Source: Pseudoalteromonas luteoviolacea (lineage in GTDB: Bacteria > Pseudomonadota > Gammaproteobacteria > Enterobacterales > Alteromonadaceae). From it: 64,000 nucleotides of DNA. This document shows, piece by piece, positions 48,401 through 57,500 of this stretch. Location of the stretch: contig NZ_JWIC01000003.1 of NCBI RefSeq assembly GCF_000814765.1, positions 255,501 to 319,500 of the forward strand, in the 5' to 3' direction. The notes beneath the pieces were generated by a model. The model was given only the letters and a program-made list of their open reading frames with translations, was not told the origin of the DNA and searched no databases. Every line of letters begins with the position of its first letter. Position 1 is the stretch's first letter. The translations under genes and the position numbers were made by a program.

Positions 48401-51400
48401 CTAAGGCGATTTTAGCGCGAGATCCGAGTATTGCCTCCGCCACAAGCCAAGCGCCGGTTTACATTGGTCTGTACTTTGCGCCCAGCCTTGAGTTGTTAGT
48501 GAGCATGATGGCGATATTAAAGCTTGGGGCCACCTATGTACCTTTGACGCCAGAGTATCCAAAATCGCGTAGCCAGTTTATTTTGAGTGACACACAAACG
48601 CCAATATTGCTCTGTGAAGCAGGGTTAGAGGCGAGCCTTTCGCAAGTACTCGATGGCTTAGATACATCTGTGCAAGTACTCAGTTATGACGAACTCAGTC
48701 AGGAAGAAGTGGATATCGACTTGTCTGTGGTGAATACCACGGCAGATGATTTGGCATACGTGATTTATACATCAGGCACCACAGGACAGCCCAAAGGCGT
48801 GATGCAACCGCATCACAACGTGGTACGACTGTTTGATTCTTGTGAGCAAGCGTATCAGTTCACCGAGCAAGATGTGTGGGTGATGTACCATGCTTGTACC
48901 TTTGACTTTAGTGTATGGGAAATTTGGGGCGCACTATTACACGGTGGCTGTCTTGTGATCCCTGACAAAGCCTGCACCCGTGATCCGCGTGAGTTCATTG
49001 CTTTGTGTCAAAACCAAGGCGTCACGGTATTAAACCAAACGCCGAGTGCTTTCTATTCATTTACCGATACCGCGGTGTCGCAAGGTGCCCAGCTACCAGC
49101 GCTGCGTTATGTTATTTTTGGTGGAGACAAACTTAATATGGCGCGCCTTGCCCCTTGGTGGCAGGCCTATGGTGATACGCAAACCAAATTAATCAATATG
49201 TACGGCATCACAGAAACCACCGTGCATGTGACATATCAAGAACTCTCACCGGATAACAATCAGCACCAATCACTCATTGGCCGCCCATTGAGTGACATGT
49301 CAGCGTATGTACTTGATGCCAACCAAAACCTAGTGCCAGTTGGAGTTGTGGGTGAATTGTATGTCGGTGGTGCTGGTCTTGCGCGAGGCTATTTAAACCG
49401 CGAAGAGCTGACCCGTGAGCGCTTTATTGAAAATCCATTTGCCGCGCAATTACCTGCTTCTCAAGAATCCCGTTTGTACCGCAGTGGTGACTTGGTGCGC
49501 CGACTTGCTGATGGTCAACTAGAGTACATTGGCCGAAATGACGAGCAGGTCAAGATCCGAGGCTTTAGAATCGAGCTGGGAGAAATTGAAAACATTCTCA
49601 TTGCACATCAAGATGTGAAGCAAGCCGTTGTGATCCCGCGATTGCTGCAAGGCACACAGCAGCTTGTTGCGTATGTGGTATCACAAGGCGAAACCGCACT
49701 GAACCATGACGTGCTGCGCACTTATTTAGTTGAGCAATTGCCAGAGTACATGGTACCCAGCGCCATTATGGCCATTGAGCAAGTACCGCTGACTGTAAAC
49801 AACAAAGTCGACCGCAAAGCCTTACCAGATCCTGTATTTGATGCACAAAGCGATTATGTTGCACCGACCACTGAACTTGAGAGCCAGCTGTGTGATATTT
49901 GGCAGGCGTTACTTGGCCTTGAAAAAGTGGGGATTGATGAGCACTTCTTCCGCATCGGGGGGGACTCAATCATTAGTATTCAATTGATGTCGCAGCTGCG
50001 CTTATTGGGTTATACGCTCAAGGTGAAAGACATCTATGAATCACCGACAGTGGCGCAATTAGCGAAAAAGCTAGCGCAATTGCCGCAGGCCCAGACAGTA
50101 CAAACAGAGCAAGGAGTATTGACGGGTGAGTTTGATTTACTGCCTGTACAGTCTTGGTTCTTTGACTTAGGTCTGTCGCAACCTAATCATTGGAACCAGT
50201 CATTTATGCTGACGGTGCCTGAAGCGCTAACCACGTCGCAAATTGAGCAGGCATGTCAGGATTTGGTTGAGCACCACGATATGATGCGCGTCCGTTTTGC
50301 GCCGCAAGGTGATACTTATCGTCAATCTTATTTATCTCTTAACGAGTTAGACTTGGCTGCTTGGTGTAACGTTGTCCAGTTAGATGTGACAGGGCTCTCT
50401 GATACGCAAATTGGTGAGCAGTTGAACCAATGGCAGCAAAGTTTTGACCTCAAAGATGGGCCGTTATTTAAGCTTGTGCACCTGCAAGGTTATGGCGATG
50501 GTGTCGCGCGGGTTTGCTTTATTTTCCACCATTTAATCATTGATGGCGTGTCGTGGCGGGTGTTGTCACAAGATATGCAAACCTTACTAATGGGTAAAAC
50601 ATTGGCGGCAAAAACCAGCAGTTATCGCCAGTGGGTTAAGAGTATGCAAACCTATCCTACAGATCACAGCAGTGAGCTGAATTACTGGCAACATGTGGTT
50701 GAGCATAGCAATGCACTCAAGGTTACTGAAGCTGTCAGTGAGCATTCGTTGTCTTTGTCGGTTGAGCATACACACATGCTTTTGAGGCAATCAAACGAAG
50801 GCTATAACACGGAAATCAATGACTTATTGTTAGCTGCGTTAAGCTTAACTTTGCCGCAAGTATTATCTGGTACAGAGCATGTGATCACGTTAGAAGGTCA
50901 CGGTCGAGAAGACATTGATGAGCACTTAGATGTATCGCAAACCCTAGGTTGGTTTACCAGCTTATATCCAGTGAAGCTTACAGCCTATGACGACCTTTCA
51001 ACAGCGGTGGTGCAAACCAAGGAAATGTTGCGCGCCGTGCCGAACAAAGGGGTAGGTTATGGGGCCTTTTTCCAAGCAGGCCAAATTGCTCAAAAGCTCC
51101 CACTTATTAGCTTCAACTACTTAGGTCAATTTAATAGTCGTGTTTCGGGTGTAGAGAGTTGGCAGATTGTTCAAGAGTCTTGTGGGCAGTTAATTGGCGA
51201 GCAAAATGAGATGGCTTTGATGCTTAACATTAACGGCATGATTGACTCTGACCAACTGATGTTTTCAATTCAGTCGCGACTAGGCCAGCAGCTCAGTGCT
51301 GATTTTGAACGCTACTTTGCGACAAACTTGCAACATGTGATTGAACATACCGCTCATATTGCCGAGCAAGGCGCAGTCGCCACCCCCAGTGACTTTATTG

Positions 51401-51507
51401 CCAATGACTTATCTGTAGAGCATCTTGCGCACTTAAACAGCGTACTCGAAGAGGCTGTTTTGGATGAGCAAGACGATACCTGCGACGACAACATCATGGA
51501 GATTTAA
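42478..51507 (+). CDS. Two-module NRPS: C-A(Cys)-PCP-E-C-A(Thr)-PCP-E
   Basis: A 3009-residue NRPS starting at ATG 42478 (GGAAG upstream; an earlier in-frame ATG at 42427 is poorly supported). Order: starter-type C (HHIVCDQWS, His130-Ser138), A1, PCP1 (Ser987), E1 (HHLNIDTVSW near 1167; EGHGRE), C2 (HHSIGDGWS near 1613), A2, PCP2 (Ser2497), E2 (HHLIIDGVSW near 2684). The specificity codes read by eye are D-L-Y-N-M-S-L-I-W-K for A1, the known cysteine code of siderophore NRPSs, and D-F-W-N-I-G-M-V-H-K for A2, the threonine code. Both residues should be epimerised to D. C1 has a normal HHxxxDxxS rather than a cyclisation motif, so it should N-acylate Cys without making a thiazoline. The C-terminal tail (last ~17 residues) is strongly acidic, a possible docking partner. 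Confidence 0.93.
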   Translation: MRNEHPLPLSQRQLQVWQGQEIAPTSPVFNVSSALKITMDDCFEQLQNALAQLQQRHPVIHSKVELTADTPELIFKEGAVQWQAMAGTALNVSELCDQYNAQFIDTSVHNFEFFYQALTDSEVIVLIKGHHIVCDQWSLQILVNDLLRLLSSKDDSSTLTPDIEYYAAKDQDFADVQVSPVDFIMKKPHSADASDEVAVLLDDTSECIESIKQVAAEHGISPYCVILASTILTVSRLTNDEDVTIGVPIARRTRKNRYLLGHYVDLEALSITAVHQKSLIELLQTISEQLTALLLHKAPSGLSSKNINVVCNYLAQLKTSHIIPGLMQVLAGLPEQQLRLGEDNAVTVEGVLLTPVVAQFELDFTLFETGSQLLRKIVAADAQFNTQALQEIGEIQKRFITHLALDDAHQICGCISTLTEAQTHLIERQWNDFPAKYPEHNLIDGFDLQVAQHPERVSVITASRQIDYHTLSEYRYGIAFQVASKAAKRGELVAVMCEKSEYQVAALLAINTAGCAYLPINVAWPNSRIHQVLLAGGVQQVLISNALFERIQNEPWLSEFQFTLVEEAAANSAQADSLWRESLALPLPHEIAYVIFTSGSTGQPKGVVITHESAMNTIFAVNARFEVMPEDRIFGISDLSFDLSVYDVFGALAVGAAIVLPEQDKVQDTDHWLDMVEAHQVTIWNTVPQLAQLLANEQALQARNVDSLRVYMMSGDWIPLRLPTQLSAMTPHAKVMSLGGATEGSIWSIWHEIQTVEPDWQSIPYGLAMPNQAMWVLDQYGNHCPAGILGEIHIGGIGVAQGYFNDPERTNLAYFEHPKLGRLYRTGDNGCWNEKGYIEFKGRKDFQVKVRGYRIEMGEIEHCLLKRPEIKHVAVIDKAHNQQKALVAYLVGERNASIDLDDVRQFVAKQLPEYMVPAAFVVIDALPLTLNGKLDRKALPEPEFSACTEYQAPRNELETELCDIWQGVLGLEKVGINDNFFQIGGDSIVSISLVSALRRAGYSLKVKDIFVAPSVAELAEFITDNDDVAKVEVLSEQGVLLGDFDLHPTQNWFFAQNFANVHHFNQAFSAYCPNDLSHDDLNEALTTLSYQHDMLRSRCIVERKNRFCEEVLFELTELDISLLDEAQVSDTLSTLQASLDIFAGPTWRVVRLKGYSDGRDRLCFIFHHLNIDTVSWGILLNDLEQLIAGQSLLAKQTSYRQWVDGLAQYAARNQAQTAYWSEVLAGQPSPQPLHSSQQLSLSLSIEQTEVLLQQATQGYNTQTQELLLSALAIAMETVFGSKSHHIMLEGHGREAIDDALEVNQTVGWFTSLYPVKLECAQSIEQTIAANKDMLRAIPDKGIGFGALYQFDPEKLPAPLPKVCFNYLGQYKTAEPAHWQITGEPVGAAVSADNDSDLMLNVLGLIKQDALSIEVESRLAPAQGAQFVRAFERALEQVIAQGVMAMQSGGVSTPSDFPQAKISFELLQNLQSQAPVEALYPANSLQQGFIYHALNQPDDDAYRVQLLVDYHTQLDLDLYRAAWQLATDKHPALRMAFNWQAQMLQVISKKLVLSDAHFKVVDLTTLPEGESAKNMNELLTQDRLTAFDLAKPGLFRVVVFKHSDTHYSVLKTEHHSIGDGWSVGNLLETVNGFYNQLKAGEQPVIQHDHAYQAAQVYLYENKDKTDAFWQQKMPEFEHANDVNYLLSQSFDLANERVITEPARSQFVIAGDEFSALNKVCKHAGVTLNAAMQFAWHKLLQSYCQDQQTIVGTTVSGRDMPVADIHESVGLFINTLPLAVNWQTDATITQMMSQIQLAIADINTHSGAELSRVQSQGDALFHTLFVFENYPIPEVQESDAERVEQAMQYRETREKSDYPITVIVTATPEQVEFSLNYCAQQIDASQAEQLIAQLQIIVNAIAAEVEQPHSQISLLSKQQSHELLMQIQPQVAPLPERGSLSEIFAEQVQKYPNSTALKFQDKALSYQALDAQSTALAKAILARDPSIASATSQAPVYIGLYFAPSLELLVSMMAILKLGATYVPLTPEYPKSRSQFILSDTQTPILLCEAGLEASLSQVLDGLDTSVQVLSYDELSQEEVDIDLSVVNTTADDLAYVIYTSGTTGQPKGVMQPHHNVVRLFDSCEQAYQFTEQDVWVMYHACTFDFSVWEIWGALLHGGCLVIPDKACTRDPREFIALCQNQGVTVLNQTPSAFYSFTDTAVSQGAQLPALRYVIFGGDKLNMARLAPWWQAYGDTQTKLINMYGITETTVHVTYQELSPDNNQHQSLIGRPLSDMSAYVLDANQNLVPVGVVGELYVGGAGLARGYLNREELTRERFIENPFAAQLPASQESRLYRSGDLVRRLADGQLEYIGRNDEQVKIRGFRIELGEIENILIAHQDVKQAVVIPRLLQGTQQLVAYVVSQGETALNHDVLRTYLVEQLPEYMVPSAIMAIEQVPLTVNNKVDRKALPDPVFDAQSDYVAPTTELESQLCDIWQALLGLEKVGIDEHFFRIGGDSIISIQLMSQLRLLGYTLKVKDIYESPTVAQLAKKLAQLPQAQTVQTEQGVLTGEFDLLPVQSWFFDLGLSQPNHWNQSFMLTVPEALTTSQIEQACQDLVEHHDMMRVRFAPQGDTYRQSYLSLNELDLAAWCNVVQLDVTGLSDTQIGEQLNQWQQSFDLKDGPLFKLVHLQGYGDGVARVCFIFHHLIIDGVSWRVLSQDMQTLLMGKTLAAKTSSYRQWVKSMQTYPTDHSSELNYWQHVVEHSNALKVTEAVSEHSLSLSVEHTHMLLRQSNEGYNTEINDLLLAALSLTLPQVLSGTEHVITLEGHGREDIDEHLDVSQTLGWFTSLYPVKLTAYDDLSTAVVQTKEMLRAVPNKGVGYGAFFQAGQIAQKLPLISFNYLGQFNSRVSGVESWQIVQESCGQLIGEQNEMALMLNINGMIDSDQLMFSIQSRLGQQLSADFERYFATNLQHVIEHTAHIAEQGAVATPSDFIANDLSVEHLAHLNSVLEEAVLDEQDDTCDDNIMEI

Positions 51508-51510
51508 GCA

Positions 51511-54500
51511 ATGTTACTTATCAAGGAAATCAGTGCACATAACCTGTCTATTTGGGCAGAGCAAGGTAAGTTAAAACTGGCTTTTGGCAATGCGTCTCCG
51601 GACCCGCAGCTAGTGAATAAAATCAAAGCCAATAAGCCGGAGTTAATTGCATTTTTGAGTGAGCAAAGCATTGACTCGGCGAAAGCGTTTAAACGTTATA
51701 TCCAGATCCAAGCTGCGCCTTCGCGTGGTATTGAGTCGGTAAGTCCGGCAAACAGCTTGCAACAAGGGTTTATTTATCATCATTTGAACCAGCCAGACGA
51801 TGATGCGTATCGTGTGCAAATGATGTTGGATTATCAAGAGCCGCTGAACGTGCCTTTGTACCAAAAGGCCTGGGAGTTAACCTCTTTAAGATTCCCTGCG
51901 CTGCGTACTTTTTTTAACTGGGATGAAGCCCTGTTACAAATTGTCTCACCCAAAGCGAGTATTGATAGCAATAGCTTTTATTATGAAGATATCAGCGCAT
52001 TAGGTGAAGTAGAGCGCGCTGCAAAGATAGATGCATTGCAGCAAGCGGAGCGCGCAAAAGGGTTTGACTTGTCAAAGCCGGGCTTGATCCGCATTTCACT
52101 TATCAAGCAAGCAGAGGATTTATACACCTTACTAAAAACGGAGCATCACAGCATCAGCGATGGTTGGAGTGCGCCTTTGTTGCTGCGCAGCGTCCATGAG
52201 TATTATGAGCAGTTACTCGGCGGCACTGTGCCGACGGTCGAGGTTGAAACAGCCTACTTAGCAACGCAGCAGTACTATCAGCAACACCAAGCGCAAACAC
52301 AGCAGTATTGGCAAGAAAAGAAACGACAATTTGAAGGGGCAAATGACATCTCGGGGATGTTGAGTGCGCCCCTTGATTTGACCAAGCCGATGCAGGTCAC
52401 AGAACCGGATACGCAACAATTGATGATCACGGGCGCTGAGTTTCATGCGCTCAAAGCCATGTGCCAAAGTGCTGGGGTGACACTCAACGTGGCATTACAA
52501 TTTTGTTGGCACAAGCTTATCCAGGTTTACGCGGGCGACGAGCAAACGACTGTAGGCACCGTTGTCTCGGGGCGTAACTTGCCAGTCGAAGACATCGATA
52601 ACAGTGTCGGTTTGTTTATCAACACCTTGCCGTTGCAAGTGTTTTGGCCAGAAGATGCGTCTTGTGCGCAAATCATGGCGGATATTCAGCTGTCGATTGC
52701 GTCACTCAACAGCGCCAGCAGTGTTGCACTGGCTGAGCTGCAACCGCCAGGTGAGCGGTTATTCCACACCTTGTTTACCTTTGAAAATTACCCGATCAAT
52801 CATCAAGGTGATACGCGTAAGTGGCAGCTCAAAAAGGTGGTTGAGAAAATTGATTATCCGTTGTCCCTTGTTGCGACAGAGCAAGGGAGTACGCTCGATA
52901 TAGCCGTTAACTACAGTGCAAATTGGCTAGATGCAGACAAAGCGAGCAAGCTGGTATCGCAGCTTAAAGTGCTACTTGAGCAACTGGTGGAAGCGCCAGA
53001 GCAACCGCATCAGCAATTAGGGTTGTTGACATCTGCTGAGTGTGAGGCAATCACGCAGCAGTGGCACTGCCAACAAGCACACTTTGAGTTTGAAAGCGAC
53101 ATTGCTGGCATGATTGCCCAGCATGCTCAGGCAATGCCAGACAAGGTGGCTGTCAAAGCCGGGAAAACTTCTTTAAGTTATCACCAATTAAATGAGCGAG
53201 CTGAGCATTTAGCAAACACCATTGTGCAGCGTCTTGCTCAGCAAGGTGAGTCGGTGCAAGCCAATACCTTGATTGGGCTGTATTTGAGTCCAAGTGCTGA
53301 CACTCTGGTAGCAATGCTAGCGGTATTGAAGTTGGGAGCGGGATATGTCCCCATCTCCCCTGATGCACCAGAGGATAGGGTGCAGTTTATCTTGTCTGAT
53401 ACAGACACGCGTTTGGTTCTGACGCAAACAGAGTACGCCCATCGACTAGATACTTGGCTGACAGGCACTGATGTTGGTTTCATCAGCTGTGATAAACCCA
53501 TGTTGGTGTTGGATAATTCACGAGATTTTGCTGAGCGTCGCAGCCGTATGAATAACATTGCGTATGTGATTTATACCTCGGGCACCACAGGCAAGCCAAA
53601 GGGTGTGATGGTAGAGCAAGCGCAGGTACTTAATTACTTTTTTGGGGTGCAAAGTACTTTATCAGATGCCTTAGAAGTATGTGATTTTTCGACCAACTAT
53701 TGCTTTGATTTGACCGTGACAACTACCTTATGTCCACTCATGGCAGGTGGAACTGTGTGTGTTTATCAGGATGACATTGCCAATGTGTCAGCATATCAGG
53801 CTCATTTGACAGACAACCAAGTGCGTTTTGTAAAAACCACGCCAAGCCTTGCCAGCCTCTTATTGGCTGACAGTGAGATAACCTTACGCAGCTTGATGGT
53901 GGGCGGTGAAGCGCTCACTAAGCCAGTGATTGATAAGCTCTCAATGGTTACGGAGACACTGATTGATGAATATGGTCCAACAGAGGCAACAGTTGGCGCC
54001 ATGAACAAATGCATTGACCCAAGCCAAGTGGTCAATGGTATCGGGCATGCTTATCCCAATGTAGCGCTGTATGTTTTGTCATCGGCACTTAAACCTGTGC
54101 CAGTGGGTGCAATTGGCGAGTTATATATCGGCGGGGCAGGGGTGGCCAGAGGCTACTTAAATCGCGACGATTTGACACAATCACGCTTTATTCAAAATCC
54201 ATTTACAAGTAGTGATGATGTGGATAATCAACGGATTTACAAAACGGGTGATTTAGTTCGTTGGCTCGACAATGGTGAAATTGAATACCTCGGCCGTAAC
54301 GACAACCAAGTTAAAATTCGCGGTTATCGAATTGAGCTTGGTGAGATAGAGCACGCCATATGTGACGTTGAGGGGGTTCAAAGTGTGGCCGTCATTGCGG
54401 ATAAAAGCCATGCAGATGGTGCGTTACATGCTTATTGGATTGCCAGTGCGGGCAGTACTGCCTGTGAGGAAAACATTAACGCATATTTAGCGTCAACATT

Positions 54501-57500
54501 ACCAAAATACATGGTGCCAGCCAGCTATACACAATTAGAGGTGTTCCCTTTAACAGGCAATGGTAAGTTGGATGAAAAGGCCCTGCCCATTCCTAATCAA
54601 AGCGTCAAACAGAGTTACAAAGCGCCAAGTAATGACCTTGAGTCGACCTTATGTGCGCTTTGGCAACAGGTACTCAATGTTGAAACTGTGGGTGTAGATG
54701 ATAACTTTTACGAGTTAGGAGGGAATTCAATTACGGCGATTCGTTTATCTGCGGCCAGCCGCAAAGCACTCAAGCGTGATATCCCTCTCGAAATGCTGTT
54801 CACCCATAATACCGTGGCCAAACTGGCCAACGTCATTGGTGCATCACAGGCCATTGTGATCCCTCGCAGTGACGCGGAACCTTTACCGCTGTCATTTGCA
54901 CAGGAACGATTACTCTTTATCGACAGTTATGAAAAAGGCAGTAGTGCGTATCATATCCCAGCCTTGTTTGAAGTTGGTGAATCGCTAAACCTAGATGCAT
55001 TTGAAAAAGCACTTAATCAAGTTGTGGCACGCCATGAGGTATTAAATTCGGTATTTAACACCCAAGATAACGGCATGTTAAGTCAGCACACATTACCATC
55101 AAATATCGCTATTGTTCAGCACTCGGTGGCGGATGAAATTGCCTTAGAAGCGCTTGTTAGTGAACTGGCCTCAAAACCATTTGAGCTATCGCAAGATAGC
55201 CCAATGCGGGTGTATCACATTAGTCGTGCATCTACCCAGTATTTGCTCTTTGTGTGGCACCACATCGCATTTGATGGTTGGTCGACGTTTGTTTTTACTG
55301 AAGAGCTAACGAAAGCGTATCTTGCAGCGTTGAATGGTAAAGCAGCTCAACTGCCAGAGCTGAGTATCCGTTATGCGGACTATGCAAAATGGCAAAGGGA
55401 TTATCTGCAAGGTGAGACACTGAGCAAGTTGCAAAGCTATTGGATAGGCACGCTGCAAGGGTTTGAAACACTGGAGTTACCTTATGACAAGGTAAGGCCA
55501 AGTCAAGTGAGCTACGCAGGTGAGAACCTTGAGTTAGCCCTAGATAAAACGCTGTCCAAACAGGTTGTGGATAGTGCTAAAGCACAGCAAACCAGTGTGT
55601 ACACCGTGATGCTGAGCGCCTTATATGTCACTTTGAGCAGTGTATCTGGGCAGCAAGATATTGTGGTTGGTACGCCTTCGGATAACCGTCATCATAGCCA
55701 AGTGCAGGCGCTTATCGGATTTTTTGTCAACTCGATGGCGCTGCGTAGCCAAGTTGATAAAAACAGGAGTGCGAGCGAGTTTATTCAGCACACGCATCAG
55801 CTGGTTACCCAAGCGAAAGTGCATCAGGATTTACCATTTGAGCAAATAGTGGAGCTGTTGGCGTTAGAAAGAGACAGCTCGCGCCATCCTATTTTTCAGG
55901 TGATGTTCAGTGTGCAGAGCATGAATGCCGAGCAAATTGTGCAGGGTGATTTGCAGTTAAAGCCAGTGCTAAGCGATAAGCTTAGTGGCAAGAGTGCTAA
56001 ATATGATTTGACCTTAGTCGTTGATGACAGCACCGAGCAGCTGAGTTTGCAGTTTAACTACGCGACCAGTTTATTTGAGCGAGCGACCATCGATGCATTT
56101 GCAAAGCGTTATGTTCGAATACTTAAAAGCATGCTGGCGGCGCCTGCTGACGCGTTGCATCACATTAATGTACTGAGTGACGCTGAGCGCACACAAGTAC
56201 TAGAACAATTTAATCACAAGCCCGCGCATACACCAAGTTCACTCTCTATTCATCGTATTTTTGAGCGTGTAGCCAACAGGCGTGGCAGTGATATTGCTGT
56301 GGTGTGTGGCGATGAGCAACTGACTTACCAGCAGCTTAATCAAAAAGCCAATAAGCTTGCTCGATTTATCCGTCAGGCCTATGAAATAGACCAAAAGTCC
56401 ACAATCAAACCGGATACTTTAATTGCGCTTTATTATCCACAAAATATCGATATGGTGGTGGCCATTTTAGCGGTGCTCAAAGCGGGCGCTGCGTATGTCC
56501 CGTTGTCGATGGATAACCCCGATGAGCGCACGCGATTTATTGCCAGCGATGCAAATGTCTCTTTGGTACTCACCCAAGCGGACTATCATGCTGAGCTATC
56601 TGGTATTTTTAATACGGACTCGGGGCCGAGTATCTTAGTTGCAGAGCATGTCGGTGGTGAGAGCATCGAGAATTTGGACGTGGATACGAATTTAACGAGC
56701 TTGGCGTATGTCATTTATACCTCAGGAACCACGGGGCAACCTAAAGGGGTTGAGATTGAACACCATGCGGTAAATTCTTTTGCACTGGGCAACAATTATT
56801 TGGATGCGACTAAGGTGCGCCGTATTGCCAGTATGTCGTCTTATGCATTTGATGGATTTATTTTTGATGCCATGTTCAGTTTGCTCAATGGCTTGTGTGT
56901 GCATTTAGTGGATAAATACACGCGACTCTCACCCGAGTTATTTGCTCAGTATGTTGAAACACATAAAATCGATGCGAGTTTTATGACCACCGCATTATTT
57001 AATGCACTGGCAACCAGTGGACAGCTTAAAAATAGCCCGCTTAAGCACATTTTGTTTGGCGGCGAGCAGGTTAATTTAAATGTGGTGAATGCCTTTAAGC
57101 AAAGTACACCACAGGTGAAGCTAAGTCATGTATATGGTCCGACAGAGACCACAGTGTTTGCCTCTGTTTGCCACCTTGATGATAGTCGAACTAATGCGCC
57201 TATTGGTCACGCCTTAACAGGCAAAACCTTGTATGTATTAGATCCTATGGGTAAGCCAGTTCCTGTGGGTACACCAGGTGAGCTTTACATTGGTGGTGAA
57301 GGACTTGCAAGAGGGTATTTAAACCGTCCAGAACTTACGGCAGAGAAATTTGTTAAAAACCCATTTGTAGAGACTGCAAAAAACAGCCATATCGAACCTC
57401 GCATGTATCGCACTGGAGATATTGTAAAGTGGCAAGCTGATGGCAATATAGAGTACGTTGGTCGAAACGATAAACAAGTTAAGATACGCGGCTTTAGGAT

